The translations under genes were made by a program, and so were the position numbers. DNA of 64,000 nt from Incurvaria masculella (lineage: Eukaryota > Arthropoda > Insecta > Lepidoptera > Incurvariidae). The notes beneath the pieces were generated by a model. The model was not told where the DNA came from, did not search any database, and worked only from the letters and a program-made list of their open reading frames with translations. This document shows positions 21,693-33,300 of the stretch, in pieces. The stretch's first letter is position 1, and every line of letters starts with the position of its first letter. The stretch lies in NCBI GenBank assembly GCA_946894095.1, contig OX335647.2, positions 16,076,001-16,140,000 of the forward strand, in the 5' to 3' direction.

Positions 21693-24159
21693 ATGTGAAT
21701 AAAACCGGTCGGACGGAGTTAATTTTATGAATCGCCTATGGAAGTCTTCATCTCCGGCCACATGCACTCACTGATTCCGGAGTTCCTAACATAGGCAGAA
21801 ATTCAATCCGTCCGGTTTTACTCGGTTTTTTAAATGTTTTCTGAAGTACACTTTAATTCGAAGTATCCATCCATTATTAGACATAGGTATACGATATTTT
21901 GTTTAACGTTGTTATATATTATATGTTTTAACATTCATTCAAGACTGTACGACAAGAGATTATAAGTAAGCGAATTGGTCGGTAATTCCTTTCGCCTTGA
22001 TGTAATACCTAAAGGTGTAAGCTACGTGATATTGAGATAATAAGTCTATATTAAGTCCCTAGAAAATATCAGATGGCTTATTGATTAACCAAGTGCCGAG
22101 ATAGAGAATACGGAAAAATTTCAGTCACTTATTTAATTATGTCATTAAGATATGGAATCAAATGTGATATTTTATAGGTAGTCATTTAAATGTACTTTTC
22201 TACAATGTTAGTTTATAAATAAATATAAAGTATTTTTTTAAACATGTTTTTTTTTGGGAAACAGGACTTGAATGGCTAATACCTACTCTACTTATGGCTA
22301 CATTGAAGGATCGAAAGGACGGACAATTTCAATTGCCGCTTCGATAATCTTTCATTCAATGCGAAGATACCAAGCCAAGCGGGATTAACCCTTTCAAATA
22401 GAACGTTTATGTGAAATCGTTATGTGCAAACGTTTATGTGAAATATCAATAGTGAATGACGAAACTGAAGAATAGCTGAAACTTATCAAATGTGAAAATA
22501 ATTATCGATAAACGACGAGAATAAACAATGGATATATGTTCAAAGTTATATACTTAAGGTTTAATGTTCGAAGCATAGATATCGAGAAGGATATGTCGAA
22601 GAAAAGTTAAATTCTTAAGCTAAATTAGTTACCCGTACAAAATATGTTTTTAACTTAATAAAGATGCATGTGAATATAGTGGTGGAAACTAACTAAGTAC
22701 ATACATAAAACCTGATGATGACAAAAACCTTGTTAAATACAATGACACATTTTGTGGCTGCACGGTGACACGAATGCATAGTCTCACCATTGCAATGTTG
22801 AATGTAATGCACATAAACTGCAGAAATCCAATTCAACCGAGAATGGTTGGTAACAACGCGGTAGGTAGGTCACTCGCCTGACACGTGCATGCCTTGATAT
22901 TTCGCAAAAGTACAATTTTGCAGATGCTAATTTTAATTCAGTGCACGTTACATTTCATTTTATAATTTTGCGCTGTCATTGGGTACTTGCACGTATGTTA
23001 TAAAATGAAATAATTTTTAGATATTTTGGAGTAAAATGGGCTTAGGAATGTTTGCCCATTCCAGCGTAATAACGTGAAGCACTTCGAAAATGCGGAATAA
23101 TTAATATTTTTTTAGAACGTTAGCGTGAGACGGATCATTTAAATACCTGTTTGGTCTTTTGGTCCCAATACAGCGACGTGCCGTGCGTCTCGTCGACAAC
23201 CCTGAGGTATCCCAGAATTTAGGACCCTCTCTCTGAAAGGAACAGTCTCTCTCTGTGTTTTATTGTTTACAAAATGGAGAATGCTTTTCGAAACTGAATA
23301 ACGTCATCCCTCTGTCTCTTTCCTATCATCCCTCAATGCACAACAGGAAGGAATGCACATATTCACTGTCCGAACTCATCCAAGGACAAACCATAAGAAA
23401 CACCTGTAGACCATTTATATAAAGGATCAGTAAATAATGGAATAAACTCTATGCTGAGGCATTTAGTCAAAGTAAAGAGTCCCTGAGGAAATTTTCCCAA
23501 ACCTTGGAGCCACTGAATAGAAAGAAAGGAGAATTGGCATGCGGTCGATATGGTGTCTCCGCCGCATGGTCAAAGTGACTATATAATAGTATGGGAATCC
23601 GGCTGCGCGTCGTATGCCACACAGTCAAAACATTACCCTCATGCGTCAATATCTAACCCCCGTTTGCCGCAGGTAGGATGGGGATACAAGTTCCACAGAG
23701 CAACGTCCATGGCAGTATCAGTAGAACACACTGAGGGACCCCACTGTCGTTTGTGGCTCAGGGACTCCAGGAGTATTGACTATGCTCTTGTATCCGAGTT
23801 TGTGATAGTAGCCATTTATGTCCAATCGACTAAACAAAAATCTCGCCAAAGGGCCCTGATGGAACAAACCTCTTTCATGTTTCTGAAATAATAATATTTG
23901 GCCACACAACAATTTATTGTAACCTTAAACTATAACAATCAAAGAAAATACACAGTTCAAAAAGTCAATCAACAGTGACTTTTGGTAAAAAAAGCAGTCA
24001 CAAAAATATCACAAATCTATAATTTTCAAATTAAAATCAGTTCTGGCAAATATTTGCAGTAATAGAAGTTGACAACTGGCACCAGTGTGCATATTATAAA
24101 ATAGTCATCCTTATAGTTAATCCTTAGCTTTGTATGTCTGCTATATCTTGAAATAACAT
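21693..24159. other. Intergenic between peptide gene and BTB-kelch gene
   Basis: No gene found. A possible AATAAA for the peptide gene is at 21698-21703, but it lies just past a MITE end, so use is uncertain. A SINE S fragment is at 22265-22395. Around 23640-23790 a repeat with GGGGATACAAGTTCC and GAGCAACGTCCATGG recurs at 56580-56670. The open frames at 23550-23912 belong to this repeat. Confidence 0.45.
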
Positions 24160-24165
24160 TTTATT
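24160..24165 (-). terminator. Poly(A) signal of the BTB-kelch gene
   Basis: AATAAA on the minus strand, about 44 nt beyond the TGA of the distal terminal exon (24209-24211). It makes the distal exon a natural 3' end. Confidence 0.7.
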
Positions 24166-24208
24166 AGCGCTTAATGCAGCAGATGTCTCTCGTGTCACAT
24201 GAGTACCG

Positions 24209-24357
24209 TCACATGAGACTAGCTGGAGGCAGGGTTACCGCACCGTGACCGGACAGTGGTGAAGGCAGCGCTCCCACACCGCGAATCCAAGAAGATCGCT
24301 CACAGCAGTATGACTCTACGGTGTTTAGTGCTCGCATGTAGATGGTCGTCACACCAC
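24209..24357 (-). CDS. Distal terminal kelch exon
   Basis: Acceptor CTTTCAG followed by GTGGTGTGACG; phase 1 entry completes the Gly-Gly of the preceding blade (LIIIG|GG). It codes VTTIYMRALNTVESY, then a Trp in SSWIRGV, then LPSPLSGHGAVTL and ends TGA. This is half a kelch blade closing the propeller. The AATAAA at 24160-24165 follows. A near-identical alternative copy lies just upstream. Confidence 0.75.
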
Positions 24358-27300
24358 CTGAAAGGATGAGTTGTATACATTTAGGAAGCCAGAGTTACTG
24401 CAACGTGTTCTGACCGAGGTGACGGCAGCGTTTGCACACCGCGAATCCAAGAAGATCGCTCACAGCAGTATGACTCTACGTTGTTGAGTGCTCGCATGTA
24501 GATGGTCGTCAAACCACCTGAAAATGCGTTGTATAAGATTAAGGAGGCAGAGTTACTGCAACGTGTTCTGACCGAGGTGACATGACGGCGGCGCTCGCAC
24601 ATAGCGAATCCGAATCTGCGTTGTTGAATGCTCGCATGTAGATCGCGTGACACGTCCTGAAAGGATGAGTTGTACATTTGGCGCCATATTGAATTTAGTT
24701 GCATGAAATGGCGTCCCGTACAGTATTCGAACTCGAGAACATTATAGGAGTGAGCGAATTCATAAACGATTTAACGGGCTGACGTTACCGTCAGTGTATC
24801 TATGCATGGTCACTAAAAAGTAGCTATGCTTCCGCTATACGGATAAGTTTCCGTCATCTTTTCCGTACTTCCTTAGACGATTATAAGGGTTCCGACCCAA
24901 AGGGTGAAAACGGAACCCTATTACTAAGCCTTCGCTGTCCGTCCGTTCGTCCGTCCGTCCGTCCGTCCGTCCGTCCGTCCGTCCGTCCGTCTGTCACAGG
25001 GCTGTATCTCAGGAACCGTAATAGGTAGGCAGCTGAAATTTTCGCAGAGTGTGTATTTATTTGGCCGCTAGAACAACAAATAGGTAAAATAAAAAAAATA
25101 TAAAAAAATAAAGGTGGGCCCCATACAAAAAAAAAGATTTTTTTGTTTGATCTTGTACGATGGTACGGAACCCTTCATGTGCGAGCCCGACTCGCACTTG
25201 GCCGGTTTTAAGTGATATCGCAGGTAGAGAGTGTTCACGCCAAATACAAATTGTCAATGCAAAACCAAAGATTGGAATGGTAGGATCCGAATTTGTTGAG
25301 TGCTTGCTTGTGTGTACGTTGTGTGTGTGGCACAATGCCTGAGCGGTCCAAACGATTGTCAATCCAACTTAAAACCATTTGAAGGAAACCCTCACCGATG
25401 ATGATGAGCTGGGTTCCAAGGTAAGCGAGCGCGTGGCCATGCCTCGGTATAGACATCTCGGTGAGCGGCTTCCACTCGCGCTGTTGCCAGTCCCACACGT
25501 CCACAGCCCCCACGCTGCTCGTGCTCCTCTCCTATTAGTTAAATAAATTAATGACATTATTTTATTCGTCAAGTTGAAGTATGAGGTCTTCAACGGTTAA
25601 GTCAGGAAAACCTGGACACCCGGTTTTCCCAGATATCTCAAGAAAATGTTGGACTACATATGTGTTCGATTGTTGACTTGTTGTTTTGTGTAAATGGGTA
25701 CATTGTTATGAATGAATATGGATAATCCAAATGGTATATGCTAGGTACGAAAAAGTAAAAAGAGCTTAGTCGAGATTAGAGTAAAGTAGTGGTATAGTAG
25801 CTGTTGTATTTAAGGTAATTTTAATTTTATTAAGAGCATTTTTAGTTTATCGGAAAATTACTTGTGTTCACATGGCTAAGATGAAAGGACGAAACTGAAT
25901 CTTTTGAGTTCCACCTTTTCAAATCATGAAGAACAAAGGAACCAGTATGCTCGGGTCGAGAAATCAGTCTGCCTCATGTCATGGGAGTCTTGTTGTCTTT
26001 AAAAATAAATATGAATATTTAATAAAAAAACAACCTTTTCGCAAAGTCGAGCGGCGCCTCCAACGATGAACAACTTGTCGTTCATAGAGAAGAGAGTGGC
26101 AAAGCAGCGAGGAAACCGCAGGCAGTTGATCTCAGTCCATCTGCTCATTACAATTGTTATCGCAGAAGCATCAGAAATAAAATCCATACTAATATTATAA
26201 TTGCGAAAATTATTCTGTCCGTCTTGCGCTTTCTCGCCTTACCCGCTGAATCAATTTGGAGAAAATACCTCCATACTTACCAACATTCTGAATGAATTTC
26301 GGTAAGTATAGAGGTATTCTGGATCTTGGAAAAGGACAAATATAGGCTACTTTTTTTCCCCAAAAAAGGTAGCCTGTGGGGTTAAATACGTGACGTAAGT
26401 TTGTATGGGGAAATTATATAATATCCAGGAAATAATTCGGCCCGACAACAGTCCAAAACGACATTGACCCGCTCAGCTAGTGTGATATAATACGGTGACT
26501 CCCTATTTTCCAGACAGGTACCGAAGCTGTAAAGCACGCTTACCGCACGCAACCGAAGCTGCTGACGTTTGAATCCACGCTCGGGACGACAGATAGGCTG
26601 ACTCCCATATATCCAGTATGGCATCGGAGTTGTTCGTTTGACACACTCACTGCATATGCATCTCTCCATTCCCTTGCTAGCGGCTGGTTAGGCCATTATC
26701 ATTAGCTCTTGTATTTCCAGTTTTCCAGACTGGCACCGGAGATGTCATCAATCCCTGACTTTCGCCAGGACCTTCCAACTTAACAACGATAACTCACGTG
26801 ACCCTCGTCATTACGACTTGGTACTTGCGCGCGGAGCGGACACCGAGACGCACATGTTTTATCGGGAATACAACATTGTCTGGTCCTACAGCTAACCAAA
26901 TGCCCCCACGAGTCCAACCTTAAATTTTTTTTATGCGACCTGACATGGGTGGCTAATACGACATAACTACCGTTATGATATTAGCCCAATACACTACACT
27001 CCCGAAGGAATTAGGTGCCATGCCAGGACTTTCCCTTTATAAGCACGGCTACATTTAACTGGATGGAAAACACGGACAATTTTTTATTGTAGCTTCGACC
27101 ATCTTTTGATCCAATGCGATGGTACCAACCCGGGCGGCCTTAAACCCTACCATCTAGTAGGGGAAGGGGACCTATAGTTTTACATGTATTCCGAACCATG
27201 GAGCAGCTCGCATTCGTGACAAAATGCACTTATCAAACTTGGAAAGAGAAAGACAGTGGTGCATGTCTGAATCGAACCCAGACCTCTCTCCATGTCCAAC

Positions 27301-30300
27301 CCAACCCCAATTCCCGTGTGACTCTGTCAAAACAGCCGGGAGCGTAGTTCCGGTTGGGAGCCCCATCTAATCGAGTCCTTCAGATAGGGATAGTTGTCAG
27401 AAGTAGTAGGAACTAACTCGTTAGTGGTTGAGTTGTAGCACTCGACGACCCGGGAGAGCGGCCGCCGCCGGTCGCCGGTCATGCCGCCCGCCACCCATAT
27501 GTAGTCGCGGTACTTGGCACACGCCACGCCCATGCGCGCTACGCCCAGCGCGCGCACCTCGCCCCACGTGCCCGTGCGCGCGTCCAGCCGCTCCACCGAG
27601 CGAAGCACCCTGCCGCGACTTCGTGTTTTTTTATTTATTTATGTAATTGGACATGAGTGGCTTATACCACAACTACCGTCATGATATTAGCCCAGCATCC
27701 TGCATTCCCACAGGAGTGGGTGCCATAGCAGGACCTTCACTTATGAGCACGGCTACATTGAACTGGATGGAAAACACGGGGGAATTTAATTGCCGTTTCG
27801 ATCATATTTTCATGCATGGATGGTACCAACCCAGGCGGGCTGTACATGGGTTTGGAACCATGGAGCAGCTCCCCAAGAAGAAAGATTGCCCCCTGCAACT
27901 ACATGCACCTGCATACGGACAGTGATTGGATGTATCACTCATGGAAAATTATAAACTGAATATTTCATTTAGCTAAGATATATTTTCTGTAATAAAATTC
28001 CACAAAAAATATTCCTAATCCTGAAATAATAAAATCGTCAACAAATGCCAACTCTAAGAAGTTTCACTTCTAAGGTGCGAGAGTCTTACGTATTTTTACT
28101 ATAGAACTGGACATGGATAGCCAATATCAGACCTACTGTCATCACATTAGCCCATCACACCGCAATCACGAAAAAAATAGGAGTAACATGCCAGGACCTT
28201 CCCTTTATATTATGGCCACATTGGCGTGGATCGAATACAAGGTACAAAATTTTAAATGGTACATGGTAAAAAATCCCGAGCGGGCTTGATACTACTAATA
28301 ATGGTTTCGAACCCGCAGCCTAATTAAATAAAAAGCTATTTCAATCACTGCTAGGTACCGAACCCGCTCAACACAAGATACTAAGGGTAACTAACAAACA
28401 TCTGAAAGTCAATCTTCAAATAAATGTCGAAATAGTATTCACCTGCCCTTCTTGTCCTGACCGCCGATAGCGTAGAGTGCCATCCGGTGCGCGACGAGAC
28501 CGAAGTTCTTGCGAGGCACTGCCAACTCCGCCTCGCTGTACCACGCGCGCGTCACCGGGTCGTAGCTCCACACGGTCGACACTACCACCGACTTGCCATG
28601 CACTTCGTCGTCGCGCGGGTCCGCCCCACCTGGACAGCAGAGACCCAAGGCTATTGCTAATGGCGTAGAGTGCCATGCGGTGCGCCATTACGACGAAGTT
28701 CTTGCGAGGCAAGGCCAGCCCTGCATCGCTGTACCCCGTGCGCGTCACCGGGTCGTAGCTCCACACGGTCGACACTACCACTGACTTGCCATGCACTTCG
28801 TCGTCGCGCGGGTCCGCCCCACCTGGACAGTAGAGACCCAAGGCTATTGCTAATGGCGTAGAGTGCCATGCGGTGCGCCATTACGACGAAGTTCTTGCGA
28901 GGCAAGGCCAGCCCTGCATCGCTGTACCCCGTGCGCGTCACCGGGTCGTAGCTCCACACGGTCGACACTACCACTGACTTGCCATGCACTTCGTCGTCGC
29001 GCGGGTCCGCCCCACCTGGACAGTAGAGACCCAAGGCTATTGCTAATGGCGTAGAGTGCCATGCGGTGCGCCATTACGACGAAGTTCTTGCGAGGCAAGG
29101 CCAGCCCTGCATCGCTGTACCCCGTGCGCGTCACCGGGTCGTAGCTCCACACGGTCGACACTACCACTGACTTGCCATGCACTTCGTCGTCGCGCGGGTC
29201 CGCCCCACCTGGACAGTAGAGACCCAAGGCTATTGCTAATGGCGTAGAGTGCCATGCGGTGCGCCATTACGACGAAGTTCTTGCGAGGCAAGGCTAGCCC
29301 CGCATCGCTGTACCCCGTGCGCATCACCGGGTCGTAGCTCCACACGGTCAACACCACCACCGACTTGCCGATCACGTCGTCAGCAGATGCCGTAGACGTA
29401 GAGTATTATGCGATATCAGCACCAGCCCGAAATTCTTAGGTAATGCGACTAGAATAGGTAATAGACTTAGGTAATAGACCGAATAAAGAATAAAAAATAA
29501 AGCGCGTATGAATACTGATAATGATTTAGACACAAACATTATAGAAAAACTTCTAAAAACGATAGCAATAATCAAAGATGGATAAATCTATAAAGACTAA
29601 TCTTCCTCCATTTCTCAAGTAAGATCTACCTAGTCATTTGCCCAATATTAAATTAAGAAGAATCATTTCCATAGTCAAAAGTAGCCGTCTTTTTATATAA
29701 AATAGTGTTGCGGTACCGGTATGACCTATATATGCCTTTAGAACGTAGGTGATATGCACAGTTAACGCAAATGCCTATAACTACGATCAAATTTCGAGTC
29801 TTAAGGACCCTCCATGTTTACATTACTAAAACAAGCCTTAAGCTACAAGTCCACATATTTTGTGTATGTAGATAGTAAGAATATTCCTTAAATTTATTGT
29901 TTGTATTTAAATAATCTTCTTGATTATTGTTAAAACAAAAGATATGGGCCATTCATTGCGATTAGCCGGCGAAAATGGTTTGCTCATAATTACGATCGAT
30001 TTTTGATGATGTCCCCAATTACGATCGCCATCAAACCTAATTGCGACCAAAGTTTTAGCTGATCCAAATTTTAATATATTAAATATTTAAAAAAGTTTTT
30101 AAACGTTTTTGTATGATAAAAATGAGCAGGAATCCCTTAAAACATCCCTTAGCCACAGATTTCTTCAAATGACTTATTTTGCACCATTAGTACATACAGG
30201 GTACCTAAATGCTATAATTATTGGTTTGATGATTTAATATTATTTACAAATGTTTTTTCCAATCCCTTTCATTTTCGTCAAATATTTAAAAACAGCATAT

Positions 30301-33300
30301 ACATTTTATAGAGAAATCATTATAGATAATACTAGTATATATAACTATAGAAGTGAGAACGCCTAATCTTGATCCTGACAGATGTTTAGAGGGATCCATT
30401 TAACCAGGGGGGCTCACTCCGCCAGGCTGAATCGAAATGCTGCTTTCGAGCCAAACACGCCGCGCCGTTATGTGTGTCAGTTGGGCTGCTACTCGTTCAT
30501 GTTAGCGAACGTGATCGTCGTCGCCTGATACCTACAAAATCTGAAATGACGTCGAAACCTAAAGCAAAATTTTGTGACGGTGACGGGTATTTTTGTATGT
30601 ATGACATTAGTGGATTTTGAACAAGTTTTTAAATTATGAGTAGGTAGGTATTAATGTAATTTCATGTAATGATATTATAAAATTGTTGTTATGATACTTA
30701 TTTAATAATTTGTAAATCTTTAGATGAATACTACACTACCGTTTATCTCATAAGTTTGAGGGTATGTACATTTAAATACATTAAAGCAATGTAGACATAG
30801 TTGTATAACCTCAAACTAATATAATAATGGTTTCGTGGCGTCCCAGTTCGTCAAATGGGTAGATGGTGATTTATTGTTGTTCTTGGTTGTTTTCGGTGGT
30901 TTCCTGGTAATTTATTTAATTATTTTTAAGTAGTAAACATAACAGCTCTTACACTTACATATAATGCTTCCATTATCTAACAGTATTGCTGGTGGTTCCT
31001 TGTCGCTTGTAGTTGCTGGTGGTTGGTGATTATTGCTTGTGGGTGTTGATGGTTGTTGGTGGTTGCTCATGGTAGCTGGTGGTTGTTGTAGGTGTTAGTG
31101 GTTATTGGTAGTTGCTAGTGTTTGCTGGCTGTTGCTTGTGGTTGTTAGTGGTTGCTGGTGGCTACTGGTGGTTGCTCATGGTTTATTGTGATTTCCGGTG
31201 GTGGTGGTTGTTGCTCGTGCTTGCTGGTGATTTCCTATGGTTGCTGGTGGTTCTTGTAGTTTCTGGTGGTGGTGGTTGTCGGTGGTTGTGGTGGTCGGTG
31301 GTTTCTTGTAGTTCCTAGTGGTTGCTTGTGGTTGTTGGTCGTTTTTCGGTGATTGCTGATGGTTTCTGGTTGTTGCGGTATTTGATGGCAATCACCAGTA
31401 ACCACCAGTAACCACCTGCAACCGCCGCCACATCCAGAGACCACCAAAAATCCACAACGGCCAACAATCACCACTACCACCAGAAACAACAAGAAACCAC
31501 ACGCAACCACCACCACCACCACTAAAAACCACAAGAAACTACAAAAAACCACCAGAAATCACCAGTAACCACCATAAACTACCAGCAACTACCAGCAACC
31601 ACTAGCAACCACCAGCAACTACTAGCAACCACCACAACCACCAGGAACCACCAGAAATCACCAACAATCACCATCAATTACCACCGTAAGCAATCACAAG
31701 CTACTAATATAGTGACGAAATCAAAGATATTGCGAAAAGGAAAAGCATTAAGATGTGTGCGCAGATATGTGCAAAAAGGTTATTGGACGGTATTTTATTG
31801 AATTAAAATACTTTTTCGTACTAAGCATGTACGTAGTTTTTTCCATAGAATGGGATATATGTGTGTGTGTGTATAATCGACCGTGAAGCAAGGACACATT
31901 AAATAAAGAAACAGCCCTGTAAAAAGAACTACTTTACGAATATGCTGCAAGGCTGGACCCGAACCAGCAAAACATACATTACGCGGGTATTGCGTCTATC
32001 TAATTCCGCCACCTCCGTAATCAATGTCTCCTACTAACTTATATAACATTGATATACCGGGTGTTAATGCGGCTATGGTGCAAACATTAACCAGGTGTTT
32101 CTGGGCATATTTGGAAACAAAAAAGTTAGATAACATTTTGTTGGACGACTAAAAAAAAATTCGACCGCCTTATACATTTTGCATGCAGGTATTTACAAAA
32201 CTGTATGAGGCGGACGATTATTTTTAACAAAATGTTTCTTACCTTTTTTGCTCTAAATATACCAAGGAATAACTGGTTAACGTTTGGACCATAACCCCGT
32301 TAACACCCGGTATAGCTTTTTATTGAGAGGCCTCCTGAGGCCGCTCCACACCCGAGGCCGTTCAAAATGATTATTGAGTATTAAGTAACAAGGTTTTTTT
32401 ATTGAATTATTATTTTAATAATTTCATTTATTTCAACTTCTGGTAGTTAAACTACCTACACTAAGTTACGTCAAAAACTGAACCGCGGATTCGATTAACT
32501 CAGTAAAGAAGAACCCTTATAACTGTTTATCATGCTTATAACTTTTATTTCTAAACAACTTAAGACTCAGGATCAAGATCCCATGTTCTAAATATACTCG
32601 CAAACATCATTGAGATCGCAATTAAGAGAATACAGTATTTCTTTTGTCCCTATTTCCGATCACAGGTTTTATTTAAATTATGACGAAAGCGATATGTCTT
32701 CATCAAAATTGAGAACATTTTAAATATTGTTAATATTTAAACAATACTTGAGTCGATGACTCGTGTTTTTAATTCCTATAAACGTCAAATATACGAATGA
32801 TGAAATTATTGGTTCTAATAATACTTTTGATACTAATTCATTGAATTCAGTCCCATCTTTCTCGCGATTATTCATTCAAAATCTTATTATTAAGTCGATC
32901 GTAATTTGATCCTAACATAACCAAAAGGTGTATTTAATTAAATGTTAAAAAAATACTTGTAAAAACATTTGGTATTGTGTGGAAAACGGTATTTAAATGA
33001 TCGATGCTTAATCCCATTTACGATCACTTGGTCGTAAATCGGGACGAAGCTTGCACTGAATTCCCTAACTACGATCGATTGTTTTCTTTACTTCCTGACG
33101 AAACTAAGCTAAAGACGAGCAGACAAATAAACATATGAGATCTCTAAACATACAAGCAAACTGTAACGAAAGTTACTATAGGATTACTTTTCCTTATTAA
33201 CTGGAAACACTGATTTGAATAATTTCGATTTTCTTACTCCTTTCACTAAGACATAGTATGGGCGGCGGACGCGCCTGCCCTGCTTGAACTTTGGCAGCAC

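Noticed and set aside
28470..29247. 63-codon plus-strand frames repeated every 193 bp
   Set aside because: Antisense to the kelch exon array; repetition comes from the array itself.
31112..31552. Trp/Leu/Val-rich and Thr/Asn/His-rich frames
   Set aside because: Translations of the GGTTG/CAACC low-complexity tract, not genes.
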